Origin: Lachnospiraceae bacterium | GTDB lineage: Bacteria; Bacillota; Clostridia; Lachnospirales; Lachnospiraceae | DNA length: 63,371 nt | Assembly (NCBI GenBank): GCA_022791755.1 | Contig: JAAVZR010000026.1 | Coordinates: 1-63,371 of the forward strand | Reading direction: 5' to 3' | Shown here: piece by piece, positions 8,916 through 18,400 of the stretch | Layout of the letters: every line of letters begins with the position of its first letter | Numbering within the stretch: position 1 is the stretch's first letter | Notes under the pieces: model-generated | Told to the model about the DNA's origin: nothing | What the model saw: only the letters and a program-made list of their open reading frames with translations | The model's database searches: none | Translations under genes and position numbers: made by a program

Positions 8916-9794
8916 ATGGATGAAAAACAATTAGAATACTTCTCTGTCCTATGCGAAACGAAAAACATGACAAAAGCTGCCGGCCGGCTCTACATATCCA
9001 GAACCGGTCTGTCTCTCAGCATGAAAAAGCTGGAGAAGGAGCTGGGCGTCCCTCTCTTTCTGCGCAAAAACGGAGGCGTGGAGCTCACCGAATACGGCGC
9101 CGTATTCTATCAGGCTGTGTCAGCTCAGCGGCAGATCATGTCCGACTGTCAGAAAAAGCTCACAGATATGAAAACGGCCGCGACAGAGGTCATCCGCATC
9201 GGCGCCCTGGCCAATACTCTGGTTCCCGAATATATCCGTCATATCTTTCTGTTTGAACAGATCTGCCCCTCTGTCACAGTGGAAATAGTAGATAACGGAA
9301 CCCTCAGTTATTTCGACGCGCTGAAAAAGGGATCTCTCGATATCGCCTTCGCCGTGTGCCCTCCCCAGAACCTCCGGCTGTGCTCCACCCGCATCCTGGA
9401 CTGTGAGCAGGTTCTTCTCATCAATAAGGAGCATCCCCTGGCTGCCAGAGATTCCGTGGATTTCACCTGTGATCTGCACGGCGAGACCCTCCTGGAAGCA
9501 GAATCCCGGATGGATACCCATCTGGAGCTGCTTCTTTCCTTCGGGATCCGGCGCAAACATGTGGCAGGAGACTGCCGCATACTTCAGGAGATGTTAAGAC
9601 AGGGCAAAGGCTGTATCGTCACCCTGTCTTCGCTGGCCCCTCTCTATGCCAGCGAAGGGGTCGCTGTCCTCCCTGTGAAAAATATCCCTGATTCTCTGGA
9701 TCTGAACGCCTATCTGGTCTACCGTCCGGACAGCGGCAGGAATATCCTGCGTCTGGTGGAGCATATCTCCGGATTCAGAGCCTCTCTTCCATAA
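8916..9794 (+). CDS. LysR family transcriptional regulator beside the reductase operon
   Basis: A LysR-type regulator of about 292 residues: helix-turn-helix KNMTKAAGRLYISRTGLSLS near the N-terminus, then an effector-binding domain starting near EVIRIGALANTLVPEYI. The start at 8916 (MDEKQLEYF) is preceded by AAAGGAG; an upstream in-frame ATG at 8865 lacks one. It is divergent from the flavoprotein reductase gene, the classic arrangement for a LysR activator that senses the reductase substrate. Its 3' end overlaps the convergent TIR gene by 20 bp. Confidence 0.9.
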   Translation: MDEKQLEYFSVLCETKNMTKAAGRLYISRTGLSLSMKKLEKELGVPLFLRKNGGVELTEYGAVFYQAVSAQRQIMSDCQKKLTDMKTAATEVIRIGALANTLVPEYIRHIFLFEQICPSVTVEIVDNGTLSYFDALKKGSLDIAFAVCPPQNLRLCSTRILDCEQVLLINKEHPLAARDSVDFTCDLHGETLLEAESRMDTHLELLLSFGIRRKHVAGDCRILQEMLRQGKGCIVTLSSLAPLYASEGVAVLPVKNIPDSLDLNAYLVYRPDSGRNILRLVEHISGFRASLP

Positions 9795-12150
9795 ACTGCC
9801 GGATCCTTTCCTCCAGCTTAAAGCACCCGCATTTGTGATATCCCCTGGCTGCCTGACTCAGATATTCCCTTGCTTTTTCCGGCTGGCCCCATTCCAGATA
9901 GATGTTTCCCTGGTAAGCCAGATTCGCCATAGCCAGATCCTCCCCATAGAGCCTGGTCTGTATCTCCAATCCCTTCTGCGTATAAGAGAGCGCTTCCTCA
10001 AAGCGTTTTTTCTTCATGAGAATCTGGCCCAGCAGCTCATAACAGTGTTCTTTCGACCATTCATTATCCGCCTTATCAAATAAGCTGTAGGCATGACGGA
10101 TGGTCTCCTCGCTCTCAGTCAGTTCACCGCTTTCATACAGAGATCTGGCCAGGTGATATTCCGCCCATCCCTGATCGCTCTCCTGGTCCGTAATATAGAA
10201 GCCTTCACACTCCTTCACCGCCCGTCTGGCATAACGGATCGCTTCCTCATAATTCCCCATATTGCGGTTAGCCTCGGACACACGCCGCAGCAGTTCGTTA
10301 TGAAAGAATCCCAGTTCCCGGGACATCTCCCCGAGAGGGGTATCCTCCAGCTCCGCCAGGCCCGCCCGGGCAGTCGCAAGGCCCTGCTCATACCAGCCGC
10401 TCAGGATCTGTGTATGGGAAAGATGATGGTACAGTCTGGTCCGCTCCTCCATCCTGCGGGTACAATCCAGAGCCTTCTGATACATTCTGCAGCTTTCATC
10501 ATAGGAAAAGGCATCCTGCAGCATACTGGCTCTGGCCAGCCAGATCATCACGAGAAGATCCGGATCCTCCGGCGCTCTCTCCATGGCGGCTCTGGTGTAG
10601 TCCAACAGCCTCTGCTTCCCCTCCCAATCCGTATTAAACGTATTGGTGCAGGCTTTTGTCAGGTTACGGATATAGGCGTCGCAGATCTTTGGAGTCTGTT
10701 TCAGCTCTTCCCTCATCAGATCGCCGATCAGCGGATGCAGATGAACCTCATCGGTAATGGGATTATGTATCACCCAGTTTTTTCCGATCAGGCCGTCGAC
10801 GACATCATAATCCTCCATCTCACACCAGGCGAAAAATTGTTCCACCGAAATACCGCCAAGAGGCGCCAGGGACAGGTTTTTCAGAAGAAACTGTTCCTGA
10901 ACCGAGAGCGTGGACAGCTTAAAGACTTCTCTGAGATGACCGAATATCATATTGGCCGCAGGGGCATTTTCACTCTTAGCCGCCAGCGTACCCTCCTTCA
11001 GAATATCTGCCATCTTCTCCGGTGCGATACGCCGGCTCTGCATCGTGGATGCCACCAGCCGGATGCTTAAGGGGTGGCCGTCCAGATAGTTGAGGATCTC
11101 CTCCACACTGGCCCTGGCCGTGTCCGTCAGTCTTCTGGTATACCCGGCCTGGAACATGGCCATGAGTTCTTCCGGCTCGCTCATCCGGCTGATCTCTATC
11201 TCCGCAATCCGGCCGCACCTCTGATGACAGCGGGTGGTAAAGATCACACTGTAGGGGCCGCCGCAGAATTCCTCCAGATCCGGATCCTCCTCCACATCAA
11301 AATTATCCATCACAATCAAAACCCGACGGTCCGTGATTTCCTTTAACACCAGCAGCTTTCTCCTGAAATAGGTCTCATCGTCATCCTCCGGATAGTTCTT
11401 GCGCTCCATCCCCTGTATGGCAAACAGCGAATCGCTGGCAATGGTCTGTGCCAGGCTTCCCGAAAAAGCGATCCACAAAATTATGTCATATTCCTTCGCA
11501 TGACCTTTCAGGTACATGCGGGCGATCTCGCTCTTTCCTATTCCTCCCATTCCCACTAAAAACACCTTATTTTCCACACCGCTTAAACACTCTGCTATCT
11601 CCCTCTGTTCCCTCTCTCTTCCGATGAAGCAGTTATCCGGATAGACCATGGAGCTGATGAGGCGATAGGTCCTCTTCTCCGAGACCTGATGATCCAAAGA
11701 GGCCGCGGCACTCTTTCCCTCCCGCGCAGCCTTCTTGCCCAGAACGGCGCTGACCCGCCCCACCAGCTCCCGAATCCGGATCTCCTCCGGAGGCAGAGCC
11801 CCGTCCATAATATGGATCCGCCCCAGATAATAGTAAACATCGTCGCTGAGTTCACAGCCGTCGATCCGGAACGGAAGCAGCACGATATCCTCATGCTCCT
11901 TAAAGCGGTCAAACGCACAGTTGATTTCGTTCAGCACATGGGCCGAGGTATTGGAGCTTGCATTCAGCACCAGCAGAAATATGCGGCAGTCCCGTATGGC
12001 TTCCACGATAGACTGGGCATAATTGGCTCCCACATCCCGCGGCGCGTACCAGCACCGAATCCCCCTCTCTTCCAGTGACGCGACAATCCTTTGCACCGCC
12101 TCAGCGCCTGTCCTTGTGTGATAGCTGATAAAAACCTCTGCTTTCTCCAT
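9775..12150 (-). CDS. TIR / NB-ARC / TPR protein (bacterial NLR-like)
   Basis: A 791-residue three-part protein. Residues 1-~135 are a TIR domain (AEVFISYHTRTG, GIRCWYAPRDV), with E75 in HVLNEINCAF placed where NAD-cleaving TIR enzymes carry their catalytic Glu. Residues ~170-480 are a STAND/NB-ARC ATPase with Walker A GMGGIGKSE (200-208), Walker B VLIVMDNFD (~280) and a sensor strand YSVIFTTR. From ~510 to the end are TPR-type helical repeats. The architecture matches NLR-type immune proteins; NAD depletion on sensing phage is a plausible role but inferred. It stands alone with no partner gene and overlaps the convergent LysR gene by 20 bp. Nothing suggests truncation. Confidence 0.87.
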   Translation of the reverse strand: MEKAEVFISYHTRTGAEAVQRIVASLEERGIRCWYAPRDVGANYAQSIVEAIRDCRIFLLVLNASSNTSAHVLNEINCAFDRFKEHEDIVLLPFRIDGCELSDDVYYYLGRIHIMDGALPPEEIRIRELVGRVSAVLGKKAAREGKSAAASLDHQVSEKRTYRLISSMVYPDNCFIGREREQREIAECLSGVENKVFLVGMGGIGKSEIARMYLKGHAKEYDIILWIAFSGSLAQTIASDSLFAIQGMERKNYPEDDDETYFRRKLLVLKEITDRRVLIVMDNFDVEEDPDLEEFCGGPYSVIFTTRCHQRCGRIAEIEISRMSEPEELMAMFQAGYTRRLTDTARASVEEILNYLDGHPLSIRLVASTMQSRRIAPEKMADILKEGTLAAKSENAPAANMIFGHLREVFKLSTLSVQEQFLLKNLSLAPLGGISVEQFFAWCEMEDYDVVDGLIGKNWVIHNPITDEVHLHPLIGDLMREELKQTPKICDAYIRNLTKACTNTFNTDWEGKQRLLDYTRAAMERAPEDPDLLVMIWLARASMLQDAFSYDESCRMYQKALDCTRRMEERTRLYHHLSHTQILSGWYEQGLATARAGLAELEDTPLGEMSRELGFFHNELLRRVSEANRNMGNYEEAIRYARRAVKECEGFYITDQESDQGWAEYHLARSLYESGELTESEETIRHAYSLFDKADNEWSKEHCYELLGQILMKKKRFEEALSYTQKGLEIQTRLYGEDLAMANLAYQGNIYLEWGQPEKAREYLSQAARGYHKCGCFKLEERIRQFMEERL

Positions 12151-12392
12151 GCATTTCCTCCTTTGTCCTACATTTCCTCTCTCTTTATCTTCCTTTTGCA
12201 GTCACGCTGTCCCACAGCCGTAAGTCCACCTTCTTGTCTCTCTGCGGTCAGAATGATTCCCTGATTTCATTATACCTTATCGGACGAAGTCCGTCTACCT
12301 CGGCAGATGTATAAATGAACGCCTCCCTTACAAATGCCAAGCTTCAGTGAGCGCAGGCGGCATGGCGGCGGACCGGAATGGAAGATTCTGAG
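12151..12392. other. Gap between the TIR gene and the surface island
   Basis: No gene is seen. On the minus strand a TATAAT (~12271) lies upstream of the TIR gene with only a weak -35, so its promoter is uncertain. At 12277-12296 is TTATCGGAC followed by AAGTCC after one base, with an internal CGGAC/GTCCG dyad. A near copy lies at 38229-38248, on the other side of the surface island. Confidence 0.45.
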
Positions 12393-12431
12393 TAAAAACA
12401 AAGCCCTGTGCCGCGAAATGCTGCACAGGGC
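12393..12431 (-). terminator. Rho-independent terminator of the surface island
   Basis: Read leftward, GCCCTGTGC and GCACAGGGC form a perfect 9-bp stem (12403-12431) followed by TTTGTTTTTA. It lies just past the stop codon of the giant fibro-slime protein, which fits the end of the long leftward operon. Confidence 0.88.
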
Positions 12432-12439
12432 ATTTATGT

Positions 12440-15400
12440 TTACTTATTACATTCCTTCTCCTCCGGCGTATCCGCCGCCTCGCCCGGCTGCGCCCCACAG
12501 ATGTCTGCGGCACGCATCAGAGCACGGACCGCTTTTCTCTCACGCCAGTTTGTCAGATGCCACAGACACAATCCACACAGGGACACCGCGGTCAAAATCA
12601 TCCACAGACCCACTCTGGTGCTGTCACCGGTCATCGGCGCATCGCCGGATGTGCCCGAACCGCCGGGACCGTCTGTGTTCACCGGAGGCTGCGGCTCCCC
12701 GGCTGTGGCTCTCCTCGTATTGACAAAGCCGGCCTCCGCCACTCCATCGCGCCCTGTCGTTCCCACCGCCGTTCCGCCTGCGGGAGCTGTGATATCCCAG
12801 CCCTCCCTTTTAGTCTCCGTCACGGTATAGCGCGTACCCTCAGGCAGATTGCCGATCACGATACTCTCTCCGTGACTCAGCAGCAGTGTTCCGCCATTTG
12901 CCACCTCTCCGGCCATGGACCTGCTGCCGTTACGATAATACGGATAGCTGCCGGTCAGCCCGTTTCCCTGCGCATCGGTAAAGGTTACAATGAAGGAGAA
13001 CGACCGGGTAAAGTCAGCCTCCGTAAGACCTTCACCGGTTACCGTCTTCGTTATCCGAAGGACTCCCGCTTCGGAAGAAGACAGCTGACCGTCCTTGTAA
13101 TTGACAAAGACTGCCTTGTCTATCTCACCCTCCGTGATCGTGCCATGGATTCTTCCGTCTGTGGCCGCACCGGTATCCGGGGAAATGACGATCCAGCCTT
13201 CCACCGGCATCTCCCTCACCGTATAAACCATGCCGGCCGGGAGCTCCCGGATATCCGCATACTGGTCATGATGCAGGAAAAGAGTCCCGCCGCTTACGAT
13301 TTCTCCCGCGCTGTCTTCACTGCCGTCCACATAATACCGGAAACTGTCCTCCGGTTCGTTCCCGTCTTTATCCGTCAACGTCACGGTAAATGCAAATAAC
13401 TGAGTATGGTCAGCCTCTGTGATATCCTCTCCTGTCACAATCTTGTTCACTCGCAGGATTCCCATATCAGGCGTCGGCACAAAGGGCTGATTCGCGTCCT
13501 TTTCATTGGTAAAGGCCGCCTCTGCCATCTCATCCTCCACGATGGCCCCCTCGGATATGCCGCTATCCGGCGAGACGATATGAAAACCTTTCACCGACAT
13601 CTCCGTCACCACATAATGTGTGCCTGCCGGAATGTTCCGGATCTCCATACTGTCCCCGTCACCCAGGGAAATCACATCCCCGCTTCCGATATTCCCGATA
13701 TGGACGACTCCGTTATTTAAGTAAAAAGGATACTTTTCCGTCAGCTCATTCCCATCGGCATCAAGCAGCGTAATCGTAAAAGAAAACATTGTCGCGCGGT
13801 CTGTTGCCGTCAGCCTGTCCCCAACCATCTCTTTGGAAACCCGCAGATCCCCCACAGGACCCAGCCTATGATTCGTAAACGCTACCTCTGCCGTACCATT
13901 TATTCCGTCTGTCTTAACGATCTCGCCCGATGCGATCTCTCCTCCGTTGGGTGTGGACGCATTCCAGCCATGGGCCGGACTCTCCGTCACCGTGTAATGC
14001 GCCCCCACCGGCAGACCACGAATGGTCACACATTCTCCGTCCCGCAGCTTAATCTTCCCGCTGCCGCCTTCGATCTTCCCGTCCTCTGCCGTCAGGTCAT
14101 TGCCATAGCTGTACACATAGCTTTCCCGCAGAGGGTTCCATTTGGCATCCGTCAGCGTAACCATAAACTCAAACTCCTGTCTGCGGTCAGCTTCCGTCAG
14201 ATTGTCACCTTCCACCTTCTTGGAAATCTGAAGAATCTCAGGTATCTTTTCTTTGGTATTGATAAAAGGCACCTCCTCCTTCCCCTCGGCTTTAATCACT
14301 CCTGTCTGCTCGCCAGTGGGAGGGATGACGTAACTGGGATCCACCTCTTCCTCTGTCACCTTATAATTTGTTCCGTCGGGCAGGCCCATGATCGTGACGC
14401 TCTCGTCATGATGCAGATACAGCTTCCCATAATTGGAAATCACACCGGACTTATCCTCGCCGTAATAATAATACGGATAGTTTCCCCCTAAAGGATTTCC
14501 GTCTTTATCTGTCAGCTCCAGGGTAAACTGATAGATCTGCGTGTAATCTGCATCTGTCAGCTGATCGCCTGTTTGGGATTTTGCCTGTACGGTCTTACTG
14601 ACCTTCAGCTGTCCCGTCCTCACTGGTTCGGTATCCGGCCGGTCTGTCACCACTACGATATTCAGCAGGCTGAACAGGCTGGTGAGATCCGTATCCCCCA
14701 GATTCTCGCATTTGGCGCTGGTATTTTGCGCGCCTGCGAACTCCTCGTTTTGCAGGGCGCTGTGATTCTGTTCCACGCGCGCACGGATGAAGCCCGTATC
14801 CGTGACAAAGTAAGGATATACGCTGGCTCCCCCGTCCTCATCATGCAGGCCGTAATCCCTGGGAAGGGCGTTGCGTCCATAGTGCAGATCCATACTTCGC
14901 AGGACTTCCGTGCCGTTCAGCTTCATATCCTGCCAGCCGTGCAGATCAAAGGAGCCGCTGTTTTGTACCTGACCGATGGCAGTGATATCCCGCAGTGTGA
15001 TCTCCACATCTTCATCAGCGGCGTACTGAATCATAGTCTTGGCCAGCTTTCCCACACCTGCCATGACAGTGACTCCGTCTCCCTCTTTGCCTGCATCCGC
15101 ATAGATCGAATAGATGCCCACATAGACAGGCACAATGGTGTCATTCAATTTCAAATCCGAATCCGCAGGTACGGCCGTCTCTTTCAGATAATACTGCGTA
15201 TGGCCGTTATTTACATCGCTGGCCCACTCCATTTTGGCATAGCCGTCTCCCTCCTCCACATAGGGGGCCAATACCAGCACGCCGTCCCGGCCATCCACGG
15301 CTCCTGTCGTACCGCTGGCCACCTTCTGCTGGCAGGCCGGATCACCGTACAGCGTAAACTCGACGCCGTTTATCCCCCGGCCGTCCTGGTCCACCTTCCA

Positions 15401-18400
15401 GACACGCAGCTCCCGCTGCTCATTGGGTATGTAAACCAGCGACCGGAAGTTCCGGACGAACTGATCCACATTCAAAAAGCTGATGCCGCGCCCATTGACT
15501 CCCTGGGTCACATTATAGATATTCTCGACTGCCGTCCGGATTCCTTTCTCCAACTCCTCCCCGGACGTGATACCCGCCGGAACAAAGCTCTTCACATAGT
15601 CCGCCAGCGCCTGATACTGTTCCTCATCGGACAGATCGCTTCCCATGCCGAGCAGTTCGGTGAAGACTGCCGGATCGATGATCGCATAGACCATCTTCAT
15701 ATCGGCGTCCATGCCGCTGACCAGCTGGTAACGATCCGCCCGTCCGGGCAAATCGCTCAGTAATCCGGTCAGACGGTGAATCTCCTCGTCCCAGCTCAGA
15801 TACCAGTCTCCCACGTCCGACTCCGTGTCCACGCAGGCCGCAAAGCTCTGATGCAGCACGGCATTCAAGGCTGCCTTGCGCCAGTCCACTACCGTGCGGC
15901 TCTCCGGTGTAACGGCATGAAAGCCCTCCACATTGCCCCCGTACAGTGCCTTCCATGTAGTACCGATCCGCACCATGGGAATGGCTACCACCAGCCCCGT
16001 CTCCTGTACCTGCTGTGAAACCGGATCGTTGCTCTGATTGATATTGCCCGTAATCGGATCAAAAGCGCCATAGGTGATATGCGTATTTCCGGTGATCGTG
16101 GAGGTAAAGCTGCCGAATGCGCCGGTTACCCAACGGTTGGCCACGGTGATCATCGTCGTATCAGGATTATACTCCAACACCACATCCACAGGCAGAGGAC
16201 GATAGCCCTTAGGTGTCGCCGTCTCCTTTAATATGTAATACCGCGTCTGATCCTGCCCGTAATGCTCCGCAAAGTCAAAGGGAAGAGGATTCCCATTGAT
16301 ATCCGTCTCATTCCTTTTTATGAAGCGTGCCGTGCCGTCCGCCTCCGTGTTAAGAATCGCCAGAGGAGTATTCTGGGTCTGCACATACTGTCCTCCCTGC
16401 TCTTTAGCCGGGTACATTTCAAAGACAACTCCCTCTAAGGGCTGGCCGTTCTGGTCCACCTTCTTGATCTGCTGATACAGAAGAGGCTGCAGATTAAAAC
16501 GCAGTGCAATACTGGAATCGTAGTTCCCCCGCTCCAGGTAAAACATCCGAAGGGTGTGATCGCTGTTATTGGCAAAGGTCTCGCCTCTCCATGCGGTGGT
16601 ATCCCGGTTGCTTTCCTGTCCGGCAGCTTCAAACAGTGCCTTCAGGGTCGTCTGCGTCACCAGATTCGCCGGATCCTTTGGATTCTCCGGAATTCCATTG
16701 GTGCCGAAGGCGCGGCCGATGCAGACCTCACCTGTAGAGAAATCGATGGTGCCGTATATTTCACTGTGGGTTCCGCCCAGATCCAGCACCAGCACGTCAT
16801 CAATGAATACCCACACATCGTCGTCCCCGGAGAATTCAAAGGTCATGGGCTGGCGGCCCTTGGAACCGACGCTGATCTCGCCGCCGATGGGCTGGCGGAA
16901 CTGGATCTCCACCGTCATGCCCAGATGATGATTCATCGTATTGCGCGCGCAATACACATCGCTGGTGAGCTTTCCATTCTCATCCAGTCCGTCAAATACT
17001 TCTTCCCCGGTATTGAAAGGAAAGAAATTGCCGATGCTTGCTTTCCCGTCGGTACGGACCGTGGCCGGCGCGTCATAGAGGATAAAGCTGCCCTCTCCCG
17101 GCGTCGTATTCGTCGCTTCCCGGCTGGCCCGGAATTCGGCAAAATTCTCACGCATGTTGTAATAATAGTAGCCCTCGTCATCCAGCTGAAACAGGCCGTC
17201 TACATTTACATAACTGTGCTTATAGGCACTGGTGACGCTGGGATCAAACAGGTAATCAAGGGATTCCTCACTGTCATCTGTCAGGGATTGTCCTGTCGAC
17301 GCCTCCCAGAGGCGTATCACGGTATCGCTCAGATTACGGATCGCACCCTCGCCGCCCTCGTTTTCGTAAGGCATGGCGTCTTTGTCCCAGGCGGGATTTG
17401 ATATCACAGCACCCTTATGATCTCCTGCCAGGCGATAGTCCCGGATCAGAGTATGATTCCGGTAATCGGGAGCGGCCGGATCAGTGACGCCTAACATCAC
17501 TTCGCGGGCATTGGCCGTATTAATGACAGGATAACCGTTCACCAGAACGGGGCGGACGATCCCCTCCATACCCGCATATGCCCTTCCATACTGCGTATTC
17601 TCCCCGGCTCCCTTATTCCAGAGGCCGGCATGGGTGATGCCGTCGCCGAAAATCAGAAGATGACCTTCATTAATCCCCTTGTTCCAGTCGGTCACCGTGG
17701 AGAAGCCGACTCCCGCATCTGTCACATCGTCCACCGGAGAGTCAAAGTTCTTCGGGCGAAAATGGTAATCGCTCTTTTGCAGGATATCGCCTCCGTCAGC
17801 CGGCGTCGGATCCTTTCCATAATCCTCCACCCAGTAGTCAAACAGATTGACCACCACATTGTCGGGATCCACCGAATGGGAGAGATGATCCGAAAGCCTG
17901 GCATCCACCAGCGTGAAGGTAATGCTGAGGATGGAAGAACCAGGGGTTGCCGTACTTTCTCCCTGTACCGTATTTGAATTTACATAAAATATATTGTCGG
18001 CTCCGTTGCCTACCGTTCTGGCTTGTACCGTAACAGGAACGCCGTAGGCCAGAGCAGATGAATCAGGTATCTGGCTCAGATCCCATTCTATGTTTACCCG
18101 TCCCCAAATTGCGATATTGTAGAGAGTACCGTCCGCTTCCTTTCCTTCTTTTGTTGTTTCATAGGTAAAACCCATGCTCTCCAAAAGATTTATGGTGGCT
18201 TTCTGGTCGGCTAAGCTGCTTTTCGTATAAACCCATCCTCTGATCTGAGCCGGAAGCTCCTGATTCAGCCTCGCAATCACACGGTCCCGGTCAAGACTGG
18301 TAACAACCACCGGCACGATATAGTCTTTTGTCACATCGCCACCATCGTCAGCCACATAACACCACTGATTAACATATTTTTTATTTACGGCATAGGCCTG

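Noticed and set aside
14573..15763. 396-codon plus-strand open frame inside the 2334-aa gene
   Set aside because: No recognisable domain or RBS; it is explained by codon bias of the real gene on the other strand.
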